NCBI GenBank assembly: GCA_947643145.1
Contig: CANRVD010000031.1
Location: 1-34,156 of the forward strand
DNA: 34,156 bases
Direction: 5' to 3'
Origin: an uncultured bacterium
GTDB lineage: Bacteria; Bacillota; Clostridia; Lachnospirales; Lachnospiraceae
Shown here piece after piece: positions 1 to 7,515 of this stretch. Numbering within the stretch: position 1 is the stretch's first letter; every line of letters starts with the position of its first letter. The position numbers were made by a program, and so were the translations under genes. The notes under the pieces are model-generated. The model saw only the letters and a list, made by a program, of their open reading frames with translations, did no database searches and was not told the origin of the DNA.

Positions 1-26
1 CTGTACCAGTTGCTTCCAGCTTTTGT

Positions 27-170
27 GCGTCAGCGAGATATATATTACCACGCTTCTTACTAACTGTCAAGACTTTTTTTTATTTTTTTTAATTTTTTCT
101 AGACTGTCTTGCTTTCTGCGACAGCGAAATATATACTACCACCATTTTCCCTATTTGTCAACATTTTTTT
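27..170. repeat. Two diverged direct copies of a ~50-bp element (27-76 and 118-167)
   Basis: Position n in the first copy aligns with n+91 in the second without gaps. The first 25 bases (GCGwCAGCGArATATATAyT and following) differ at only three positions. Both copies then run through a less conserved middle into GTCAA followed by a T-rich tract. No credible gene covers them; the 66-codon open frame here has no ribosome site and is low-complexity. They could be duplicated 3' ends or terminator regions of a transcription unit to the left of the window. Function is unknown. Confidence 0.6.
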
Positions 171-222
171 ACACCAAATTACAATTCACAGTTAAATTCA
201 GGTTACCGTTCACACTTTCATG

Positions 223-243
223 AAAAAGTCAAGGATTTTGACT
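223..243 (-). terminator. Weak hairpin with T-run after the deacetylase gene
   Basis: On the minus strand AGTCAA, a 5-nt loop and TTGACT are followed by TTTTC. It sits about 30 bases past the deacetylase stop codon, so it is a plausible but weak intrinsic terminator. Confidence 0.4.
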
Positions 244-271
244 GGTTTTTATAATCAACGTGCAGGCTGTT

Positions 272-1516
272 CTAATTATTTACACCATGATGAACTTCAT
301 TTGTACTGGCTGTAATCGGTAAAAAATGATATCCCATTTTCTTACCGTATTGTATCATCTTATTTAATGCATCAATTGTTTTATCATTTCCATTAAAATC
401 ATGCATCAGCACAACATTTCCACGTCCTTTTTGCAGGCCTCGCTTAAAATTGGCAAATGTATCTTTCGCTGTTCTCGCTCCTCCTGCATCACCGCTATCC
501 ACATTCCAGTCAAAATAATGATATCCCCATCCATGTACTTTCTTTGTCAGCTTTGTCATAATCCCCGGATTATAACGGCTTTTTGTATTGGAACTGCCGC
601 CTGGAAAACGGCTGACTGTACACCATACACCAAATTTCTTAAAAAATAGCGCGCGAAGCTTATCCAGATTTTCCCGGTATATTTTTTGTGACTGATAGAC
701 AATGTCGTATTTATGCTGATAACCATGTAAAGCCAGCGCATGCCCTTCATCTAATATGCGCTTTGTCAAATCAAAATCGCTTTTTGCCGGCTTCAGCTCA
801 AAGAAAGTCGCTTTCACGCCATTTTTCTTTAAAATATCCAGCACCTTAGGCGTACTATAGCGGTTAGGTCCGTCATCAAACGTAAGATAAATGATATCTT
901 TGATTTTACGGCTAATCTTTAACTTGCAACGGTATATTTTTCCGTCATCCGTTTCTGCCATAAGCACAGCAGTACCTTTTTTCTTTGCGACAGCTCTGCC
1001 ATTTTTCGAAACTTGTACTACTTTGGGATTTTTAGATATCCAAACCGCCTCTATACCATCCCCGTTAAATTGCAAATCCAGATGCTCTCCTTTCATCATC
1101 TGAAAAGCAGGATATACCATGCCATATTTCTTTACTTTTACATGGTAGATCCTTTTATAAACCTCATCATCAACTGCAATTTCCGCTTTTACTTTAGCCT
1201 CTCCCTGCTTCATGGCATATAGATTTCCATTCTCAGTTGCCTGCACTACCTTCTTTCGGTTACTGCTGACAGAAAGCAGTTCCTCCTCTTCCTTAAGCGG
1301 CAGGGAAATCATTTCTCCCAAATCCATAACAATTTTTTTTGCATTTGGCTTTTCGTCAGCAGACTCTTTCTTTTGTCCTGCTGCAACTGCCTTTTGACTG
1401 CTCTGCCTCCCCTGAACTTTGCTTGCATGGCAGCCAGCCAGAACTGCCCCATCTGCAAAAATACAGATTACAAGAAAAAACATAACAGACAACTTCTTAA
1501 ATTTAACGCATAACAT
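272..1516 (-). CDS. Polysaccharide deacetylase (NodB family) lipoprotein with Ig-like domain
   Basis: Predicted extracellular carbohydrate esterase (CE4) that removes acetyl groups from peptidoglycan or another N-acetylated polysaccharide. Using the ATG at 1516 (414 aa), residues 1-29 form a lipoprotein signal ending in LAGC with Cys29. The middle part contains a BIG2-like Ig segment (around GIEAVWISKNPKVVQVSKNG). The NodB domain covers roughly 207-400, with the metal and catalytic motifs TFDDGP, HGYQH (H-x3-H), RFPGG and LMHD all present, so it should be active. The frame stays open up to a TTG at 1582, but that extension runs through repeated non-coding sequence, has no ribosome site and would bury the signal peptide, so I prefer the internal ATG; its own Shine-Dalgarno is weak. 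It appears to be a single-gene unit. Confidence 0.85.
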   Translation of the reverse strand: MLCVKFKKLSVMFFLVICIFADGAVLAGCHASKVQGRQSSQKAVAAGQKKESADEKPNAKKIVMDLGEMISLPLKEEEELLSVSSNRKKVVQATENGNLYAMKQGEAKVKAEIAVDDEVYKRIYHVKVKKYGMVYPAFQMMKGEHLDLQFNGDGIEAVWISKNPKVVQVSKNGRAVAKKKGTAVLMAETDDGKIYRCKLKISRKIKDIIYLTFDDGPNRYSTPKVLDILKKNGVKATFFELKPAKSDFDLTKRILDEGHALALHGYQHKYDIVYQSQKIYRENLDKLRALFFKKFGVWCTVSRFPGGSSNTKSRYNPGIMTKLTKKVHGWGYHYFDWNVDSGDAGGARTAKDTFANFKRGLQKGRGNVVLMHDFNGNDKTIDALNKMIQYGKKMGYHFLPITASTNEVHHGVNN

Positions 1517-1545
1517 TTTCTTACCAACTTTCTTATTATTCCTTT

Positions 1546-1560
1546 GGCGGTTAAATATCA
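1546..1560. repeat. Short repeated word GGCGGTTAAATATCA
   Basis: The core GGTTAAATATCA also occurs at 15959-15970 and 33271-33282, each time just upstream of a gene. The copy at 33268 shares GGCGG as well. A 12-mer three times in 34 kb is unlikely by chance. Function is unknown. Confidence 0.4.
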
Positions 1561-1605
1561 TGATGATGGTCAAAAGTCCCAATTGTTTAGTGGCTTCGTC
1601 AATTT

Positions 1606-1647
1606 ATGACAATAGGTTTGCTGGCGAAGCCTGCAATCTATTGTTTG
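1606..1647 (+). repeat. 42-bp palindromic repeat, copy A
   Basis: Exact reverse complement of 22007-22048. Within it, CAATAGG, TTGC and GGC pair with GCC, GCAA and CTATTG around a GAA loop, so it folds as an imperfect hairpin with the tip GCGAAGC at 1624-1630. It lies upstream of the deacetylase gene. It resembles a REP/MITE-like dispersed palindrome, but no transposase is nearby. Confidence 0.8.
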
Positions 1648-1723
1648 CACAATGATACAATCATCCAGAAAGCGGAATAATAATTTTCATTTAGGACACG
1701 CTTTCGCTTGGCAAGCACGTAAT

Positions 1724-1759
1724 GGTGCATAAAACAGCAAACAACGCTGTTTAAGCACC
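1724..1759. other. Stem-loop upstream of the deacetylase gene
   Basis: GGTGC and TAAAACAGC pair with GCTGTTTA and GCACC, with one mismatch or bulge and a 7-nt loop. It lies in the 281-base gap between the deacetylase and the 68-aa gene. No T-run follows it on either strand, so it is not an obvious terminator. With the 42-bp repeat it fills most of this gap. Confidence 0.55.
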
Positions 1760-1797
1760 AACCGTATTCACAATATTACACTGCCTATTCACAAATA

Positions 1798-2004
1798 TTA
1801 CCCCTGAAAACTTTTCGAGGCAATCCTGTCTGTCAATTGGTTCATCTGCTCATTATCTCCTCTGATTTCTTCCTCTTCCTGTGCTATCTTATTTTCTGTA
1901 ATTGCTCTTTGTTTTTCCTCTTCTGTCAGTTTTGAAAAAATTTTCCTGTCTGTGTCATTCAGTTTGTCTAAAAATTCTAATTCTTTTGGAAATTCCTTAC
2001 TCAT
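1798..2004 (-). CDS. Small charged protein of unknown function (68 aa)
   Basis: I do not recognise this protein. It is highly charged and predicted helical (KELEFLDKLNDTDRKIF, then an acidic stretch EEEE), with no signal peptide, membrane segment or cysteines, so it is probably cytosolic. The start at 2004 is set by GAGAGGAG eight bases upstream; the further upstream frame is non-coding leader. It stands alone: the next gene upstream (cyclophilin) ends about 200 bases away. The leader has a TATAAT at 2117-2122 and three hairpins (2082-2109, 2058-2079, 2023-2036), so regulation at the RNA level is possible. Confidence 0.65.
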   Translation of the reverse strand: MSKEFPKELEFLDKLNDTDRKIFSKLTEEEKQRAITENKIAQEEEEIRGDNEQMNQLTDRIASKSFQG

Positions 2005-2022
2005 ATACATACTCCTCTCCCA

Positions 2023-2122
2023 TGCCTGTACAGGCACATCGTCTTTTGGGATATCTATTACTGTTCAATTCACCAGTAACAGGTGTGCTTTCCGTGCTGA
2101 ATGCACACCTTAGCGTATTATA
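2023..2122 (-). promoter_or_regulatory. Promoter and three-hairpin leader of the 68-aa gene
   Basis: The minus strand has -10 TATAAT at 2117-2122; no good -35 was found. Just downstream come GGTGTGC/GCACACC (2082-2109), TTACTG/CAGTAA (2058-2079) and a perfect 14-nt palindrome TGCCTGTACAGGCA (2023-2036) immediately before the ribosome site. The first hairpin would form at the 5' end of the mRNA. Its role is inferred only from position. Confidence 0.45.
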
Positions 2123-2209
2123 GTATATGATAAAATCCAAATATTACTCTCTTAAATTTTTATACGATATATTTCCCTGTGTAAAATCATTTTTATCATC
2201 AGACATGGC

Positions 2210-2854
2210 TTACTCAACCACCTTTATGCTGGTGATTACAGGCTGGTTCTTTGCTTCTACTGTCCCATTGTCATCCGTAACCGGCGTCTCTTCACAAATC
2301 TTATCCACAATTTCCATTCCTTCTGTCACCTCTCCGAAAGCTGCGTACTGCCCATCAAGAACTGTATTATTCTTATGCACAATGAAAAACTGGGAAGAGG
2401 CACTATCATAATCATATGCACCACGTGCCATAGATAATACGCCGCGTTTATGGGAAAGCTTATTTTCTACTCCATTGTCCGAAAACTCTCCTTTTATTGT
2501 TTTATCAGAACCACCACTGCCATTTCCTAACGGGTCGCCTCCCTGCATCACAAATCCATTAATAATCCTGTGAAACGTCAATCCATCATAAAATCCTTCT
2601 TTTACCAAGTTAATAAAATTAGTTACTGTAATTGGTGCAATGTCTGCATCTACATCTGCCTTGATTACACCATAATCCTTGATATCAATTTCAATGGAAT
2701 ACTTTCCAGAAAGCAATTTCTCCGTAGATTCCTCTGCATTTGAATCTCCATCCTGCTGTGTCTCCTTCTTGTCCTCTTCCTTTTCTGAACTGCAGGCTGT
2801 CAGACATCCAAGGCCCAAGACAGCTATCACAAATAAGTATAAATATTTTTTCAT
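2210..2854 (-). CDS. Cyclophilin-type peptidyl-prolyl isomerase, lipoprotein
   Basis: Predicted surface-anchored PPIase that assists folding of secreted proteins by proline cis-trans isomerisation. The 214-aa protein has a type II signal ending LTAC (Cys21), then a Ser/Glu-rich linker to about residue 45, then a single cyclophilin domain with FHRIINGFVMQGGDP, SSQFFIV and LDGQYAAFGEV. These match the active-site signature (Arg of FHR, Gln of MQGG, Phe of QFF). The usual tryptophan position has a different residue, as in many bacterial forms. The start at 2854 is supported by GGAG seven bases upstream; the eight codons before it are unlikely to be translated. It is transcribed alone, or at most read into from the gene at 5941. 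Confidence 0.92.
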   Translation of the reverse strand: MKKYLYLFVIAVLGLGCLTACSSEKEEDKKETQQDGDSNAEESTEKLLSGKYSIEIDIKDYGVIKADVDADIAPITVTNFINLVKEGFYDGLTFHRIINGFVMQGGDPLGNGSGGSDKTIKGEFSDNGVENKLSHKRGVLSMARGAYDYDSASSQFFIVHKNNTVLDGQYAAFGEVTEGMEIVDKICEETPVTDDNGTVEAKNQPVITSIKVVE

Positions 2855-2974
2855 AATAATCTCCATTTCTGCGCACATTCTTTGTTATTGATAATAATTT
2901 AAAGTTCTTTTGAGCTTATGTCAGGTGCACACAGACACATCTCCATCCCTTTGTGGTGCAAGACCATAAAAAAT

Positions 2975-5941
2975 TTAATAATACTGGCTCTTTGTCAGCA
3001 GCCTCCTTTTTTCTGATTCTGGAATTGTATCCGTAATATCAGATATAAAGACATAAAATAACTGTCCATCTGCCCCGCTGCCGGAATATTCCAAATGACC
3101 ACAGTCATCAATCCAGCGAACTTCTCCATCCTTTCGGATAATACGATATTTGATATAATCCATGTTCGATTCTGACTGCTGAATCTGTTCATTGATTTCC
3201 CATTCCACACGGTTGATATCTTCTTTATGAACCATACCCTGAAAAGAGTGATGCACCATTTCCAGAAATTCTTCTAACGAATTGCAGCCATATATCTGTA
3301 CTACTTTAGGATTTGCATATAAAATCTTTTCATCCCCGGCTGCCCGGTAAACAAAGAAACCATCTGACATATTTACTAACATTTCTGTCATGCTCTTTCG
3401 TTTTCTTTCCTCTTCTTCCAACAGCATCGCCTCAATACTTTTGACTGTAATGATTGCTGTCTTAGGCACTCCCTGCTCGCGTTCACTAACAGTAATGCTT
3501 GTAACATTCCACTCTTCCTTATCATTTAATATTCGTTTATAACGAAAATCCACAGTATCTTTCTTTCTCAGTTCATTTTTCAGATTCTCTAAGGATAAAA
3601 ACTCCCTGACTCTCTGTTCATCTTCTTTTGCAATCTTTCCCATTCCAATATGCCGGTTAAGGCTTTCTTCAAAATTGCCCCGCTCCAGCATATTATTTCC
3701 ATCGGGATAAATCATCCGAAGATAATTGTCCTGCAAATTAACAAAATATACCTCCTGATATAGCAGAAGAATGCTGTTCAGGGCATCTTCATAAATTTGT
3801 TTCTTTGTCACATCACGCAGGGTACAACTCACATATCCATGCTCATACTGGTAAAAATTAAATTGCAGATAGCGGTTGGATATAGAACTGTATATATATT
3901 TTTCCTCACCATGCCCAAGGCAGGCAACTCTGTACATAATTCCCAATACTTCCTCTTCATCAAAAGTATCCTTCATTAATGTACGGAAACGCTCTATATT
4001 ATCACCACAGATTTTTGCCATTTCATGATTCAGATATGTAATCTCATAGTCCCTGACCTCTCCCGCTTCATCCAGCAGGACTTTTGCAATACCAAAACCA
4101 AACGGCATATTTCCATAATACTTTTCCATCCGGTGATATTGCTTTTCCGTTAGCTCTGTTATCTCCTGCTCTGACAATACAACCTTTTTCTTCTTTTTGC
4201 GGGTTGAGGTAATATCTACCAGCGAACCATAATATGATTTATGCCCATCCTTTTCCATCAGGAAAAAGATACTGATATGCACCCACAAAACCTTACCGTC
4301 TGCCCGAAGATAGTGAATATTTCCATGAGCACCGCCTTCCGGATTCTCATATGCCTGCTCAAAGATAGACAATAAAAGCATTTTATCATCATCACGCACA
4401 TGGCTCCACACCTTTGCATCAGAATCCGCTTTCCCCGCAGAAAAACCAGTAAGCTGATAATACTGCTCGTTGACTCTGGTGATTTCTATCTGGTTGTCAT
4501 ATATTTCATAAAAGGCAATTGCCCCCAGCATATTATTAACCATTTTGTCATCAAACAGATTATCATCTAAAAATTCCCTGACATGCATTGACTCAACCTG
4601 CTTACACAGCAAGCCGCCAAAGTCAAGTCTTCTTTCATCCGACAAAAGCTCTTCAAACTGCACCAAAGAAAGTGGTCGGTAATAATAAAATCCCTGAATA
4701 TACCTGCATCCCATCTGGATTAGGTATTTTTCCTGCTTCTGGTTCTCAACACCTTCTACAATAATTGGCAGCCCCATCATCCTCGCCATATTGACAACTG
4801 ACTCCAGAATACCAATTCCCTTTTCCTCCTGCTGCTCCCCAATATCCAAAAAACGCATATCTAGCTTTAATACATCTACAGAAACATCCTTAAGCATATT
4901 CAAAGAAGAATATCCGCTTCCAAAATCATCCATCATTACCATAAACCCGGCATCCCGAAGTTCTTTCACTGTTTGGATAATTTCTGTATTGTTTTCCGCA
5001 TAAGCACTTTCTGTTATTTCCACTTTTAGCAGCTTAGCAGGTAAATCATATGTCTGCAGCAGCTCATTCAGATATACCGGTACATTCATAGAAGAAATAT
5101 CAAGGCGCGATACATTAATGGATACAGGTATAGGATGAAAGCCCCTGTCAAGCCAGCTTCTGAGCCACTCGCATACCTTCTTCCAGACATACCTGTCTAA
5201 CATACTAATCATGCCATTTTTTTCCAGCGCCGGAATAAATATCCCCGGCGATACCAGACCCTTTGTACCGTGATTCCAGCGCACCAGTGATTCCGCGCCT
5301 ACAATCTTACCAGTAGAAATATCACACTGCGGCTGCGCATAGAAGGTAAATTCCTCCTCTTCAATCCCTCTCTGGATATCAGCAAGCAGTTTTAATTCTT
5401 CCTCAAATTTTTCCTCCATACTGGAAGAATATTTGCAGATTCTTATGGAATACTTCCCCGCCAAATGGGCAATTGCAATGGTTGCACGGTCATACATCAG
5501 CACTGCCGCCTCCGTATTATCCTCAATCGGATAAATTCCAAAGACCGGATAAAAACCGACTGTATTATTGTACCCCTGCAATGCCTGTAATATCTCCTCT
5601 TCCAGTGATTTTACAAGTTCTTCCTGCTCAGGCAGCAAAATACAAAAATTATCCCCGCCAAGGTATCCTGCAATGCCATGATACATATCCTGCTGCTTCT
5701 TTAAACAATTTGCCACATGGACTAAAAACTTATCTCCTTCTTCCCGCCCATACAGTTTATTAAAAAGTCTGAAATTAACAATGTCAATTGCAACTAAGCT
5801 ATATGTACCCGGAACAATCTCTTCGAGAAATTCATCTGCCTTTTTCAGAAAAGCACGGTTATAATATAAACCGGTCAACGGATTAAATTCCGTATATGCC
5901 TGATGGACATATGTTTCTTCTGCCACCTTTCTCCCTTCCAT
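2975..5941 (-). CDS. GGDEF-EAL-PAS c-di-GMP signalling protein
   Basis: Soluble 988-aa protein without signal or membrane segments. The N-terminal GGDEF domain (about 20-175) carries GGDNF at 95-99 instead of GG(D/E)EF, so cyclase activity is doubtful. The EAL domain (about 190-435) keeps its catalytic set: E217 in ESLVRW, N276, E308 and E311 in VEITES, D338-D339 in DDFGSGYSS, K359 in LKLD, and E396 and E399 in VEGVE. It is probably an active c-di-GMP phosphodiesterase. After it come at least two, probably four, PAS or PAS-like domains (about 465-590, 610-725, 735-845, 850-975). Sensors placed after the enzyme are the reverse of the common order. The start has a strong TAGGAGGAG. With MATE upstream and cyclophilin downstream it looks like its own unit. 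Confidence 0.9.
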   Translation of the reverse strand: MEGRKVAEETYVHQAYTEFNPLTGLYYNRAFLKKADEFLEEIVPGTYSLVAIDIVNFRLFNKLYGREEGDKFLVHVANCLKKQQDMYHGIAGYLGGDNFCILLPEQEELVKSLEEEILQALQGYNNTVGFYPVFGIYPIEDNTEAAVLMYDRATIAIAHLAGKYSIRICKYSSSMEEKFEEELKLLADIQRGIEEEEFTFYAQPQCDISTGKIVGAESLVRWNHGTKGLVSPGIFIPALEKNGMISMLDRYVWKKVCEWLRSWLDRGFHPIPVSINVSRLDISSMNVPVYLNELLQTYDLPAKLLKVEITESAYAENNTEIIQTVKELRDAGFMVMMDDFGSGYSSLNMLKDVSVDVLKLDMRFLDIGEQQEEKGIGILESVVNMARMMGLPIIVEGVENQKQEKYLIQMGCRYIQGFYYYRPLSLVQFEELLSDERRLDFGGLLCKQVESMHVREFLDDNLFDDKMVNNMLGAIAFYEIYDNQIEITRVNEQYYQLTGFSAGKADSDAKVWSHVRDDDKMLLLSIFEQAYENPEGGAHGNIHYLRADGKVLWVHISIFFLMEKDGHKSYYGSLVDITSTRKKKKKVVLSEQEITELTEKQYHRMEKYYGNMPFGFGIAKVLLDEAGEVRDYEITYLNHEMAKICGDNIERFRTLMKDTFDEEEVLGIMYRVACLGHGEEKYIYSSISNRYLQFNFYQYEHGYVSCTLRDVTKKQIYEDALNSILLLYQEVYFVNLQDNYLRMIYPDGNNMLERGNFEESLNRHIGMGKIAKEDEQRVREFLSLENLKNELRKKDTVDFRYKRILNDKEEWNVTSITVSEREQGVPKTAIITVKSIEAMLLEEEERKRKSMTEMLVNMSDGFFVYRAAGDEKILYANPKVVQIYGCNSLEEFLEMVHHSFQGMVHKEDINRVEWEINEQIQQSESNMDYIKYRIIRKDGEVRWIDDCGHLEYSGSGADGQLFYVFISDITDTIPESEKRRLLTKSQYY

Positions 5942-6005
5942 AGCTTATCTCCTCCTATATAAATCCAATATAAAAATATCATTTTAGACTATTTTTATCA
6001 AGCAC

Positions 6006-7358
6006 CTATGCATAACCCGATTGTAAAATTTTCCGAATTGTAAGTAGGAATACACTGCCACAAACGATTGCTGCCAAAGCATCCGCCATACATTCTGCAA
6101 AATAAATACTCATAACATCCTGTGTTACTATTGGAAAAATCAATGCAAACGGCACCAGTAAGATTACTTTGCGCAAAAGCGCCATAAATAGCGATATCTT
6201 AGCCTGTCCAAGACCCATAAAGGTTGTCTGGCATCCCATCTGAATTCCAAAAATCAGCATTCCCGCCAGAAAAACAGGAGCTACCCTTCCTAACAGTTCA
6301 ATCAACTCTTTATCCTGGGTAAACATTCTTGCAAGCAGCTTAGGAAACAGCATTGCGAAAGAAGTAAGCAGAAAAGAAAATGCTGTCGTCATCAAAATAA
6401 TTCTTCGATATACCTTCTTTACTCTTTCCAAATTGCCAGCACCAAAATTATAACTTAAAATAGGCTGTACACCCTGTGTAAATCCCTGAATCGGAGTATT
6501 AATAAGCTGCATAATGCTTTGCAGAATAGTAAGGGAGCCAACATATAAATCACCACCATATTTTTGCAGCCCGCTGCTCATAACAACGGATATCAGGCTT
6601 TCCGTACTCTGCATGATGAAAGGAGAAATTCCCAATGCCATGATACTGCCAATTATTTTTAGTTCAGGGCGTAGAAATTGTATCTTAAGACGCAGAGAGG
6701 TCTTACGCGAAAGCATAAAACGCATCACCCATACAGCACCTGCACATTGTGATAAAACAGTTGCTAACGCCGCTCCGCGAACCCCCATCTGGAATCCAAA
6801 AATGAAAACCGGGTCAAGGATAATATTAAGAACAGCTCCAATCAGAACGGAACCCATTGCAATCTTAGACTGTCCCTGTGCCGTAATAAAAGGATTGAGT
6901 CCGATTACAATCTGCACAAATAATGTTCCGATCAAATAGACATTCAAATAAGCCCCTGCAAAATGATATGTGCTGTCACTGGCTCCTACCAAATACAAAA
7001 AGGGTTTGCCTACAATATAAAATACAATCATAAGCATGACAGAAAAACCACATAGCATGGTAAATACATTGCCCACAATATTTTCTGCTTTCTCCTTCTT
7101 TCCCTGTCCAAGTGCAATCGCAGCCAGTGGCGCTCCACCTGCTCCGGCAAAGGCACTGAATGCAGAAACAATCATAATAACAGGCAGCGTCAATCCAACA
7201 CCTGTCAGTGCTTCTCTTCCAACTCCCTGTCCAATATAGATTCTATCCACAATATTATAAAGTAAGTTTATTAACTGAGCAATTAATGTAGGAATTCCCA
7301 TTGACAGCATTAGCCGCCCAAGCGGTGCTGTCCCAAGTTTTTCTTCTGATGCGCCCAC
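6006..7358 (-). CDS. MATE family multidrug/Na+ antiporter
   Basis: A 450-aa inner-membrane protein of normal MATE length with about 12 hydrophobic segments in two related halves. It begins with the typical amphipathic lead LGTAPLGRLMLSMGIPTLIAQ and has the QGVQPILSYNFGAGN motif of MepA/NorM-like exporters in the second half. The predicted role is cation-driven efflux of cationic drugs or metabolites. The start is GTG at 7358 with GGAGGG about six bases upstream. No TetR or MarR regulator lies next to it, so the substrate cannot be guessed. It ends 65 bases before the GGDEF-EAL gene with no clear terminator in between, so read-through is possible. Confidence 0.9.
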   Translation of the reverse strand: MGASEEKLGTAPLGRLMLSMGIPTLIAQLINLLYNIVDRIYIGQGVGREALTGVGLTLPVIMIVSAFSAFAGAGGAPLAAIALGQGKKEKAENIVGNVFTMLCGFSVMLMIVFYIVGKPFLYLVGASDSTYHFAGAYLNVYLIGTLFVQIVIGLNPFITAQGQSKIAMGSVLIGAVLNIILDPVFIFGFQMGVRGAALATVLSQCAGAVWVMRFMLSRKTSLRLKIQFLRPELKIIGSIMALGISPFIMQSTESLISVVMSSGLQKYGGDLYVGSLTILQSIMQLINTPIQGFTQGVQPILSYNFGAGNLERVKKVYRRIILMTTAFSFLLTSFAMLFPKLLARMFTQDKELIELLGRVAPVFLAGMLIFGIQMGCQTTFMGLGQAKISLFMALLRKVILLVPFALIFPIVTQDVMSIYFAECMADALAAIVCGSVFLLTIRKILQSGYA

Positions 7359-7451
7359 TATATCCCTCCAAATACCATTTTAAATAAAGTATAACACGAA
7401 TCATAGTACAAATACAATGTTTTGAGCACTTCTATTTTTGAACAGTAACAG

Positions 7452-7484
7452 CAAAAACATCCCATAGAGATTTTCTCTACGGGA
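7452..7484 (-). terminator. Intrinsic terminator after the 620-aa gene
   Basis: On the minus strand TCCCGTAGAG pairs with CTCTATGGGA (one G-T pair), has a 5-nt AAAAT loop and is followed by TGTTTTTGC. It lies just after the stop codon at 7516. Confidence 0.85.
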
Positions 7485-7515
7485 CATTTCTGATTTCTTA
7501 CCCTGCTTTAATTTA

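Noticed and set aside
23-223. 66-codon plus-strand open frame
   Set aside because: No ribosome site, low-complexity Phe/Leu-rich translation, lies across the two direct repeats.
6514-6939. 141-codon plus-strand open frame inside the MATE gene
   Set aside because: Antisense shadow; the MATE frame is clear on the other strand.
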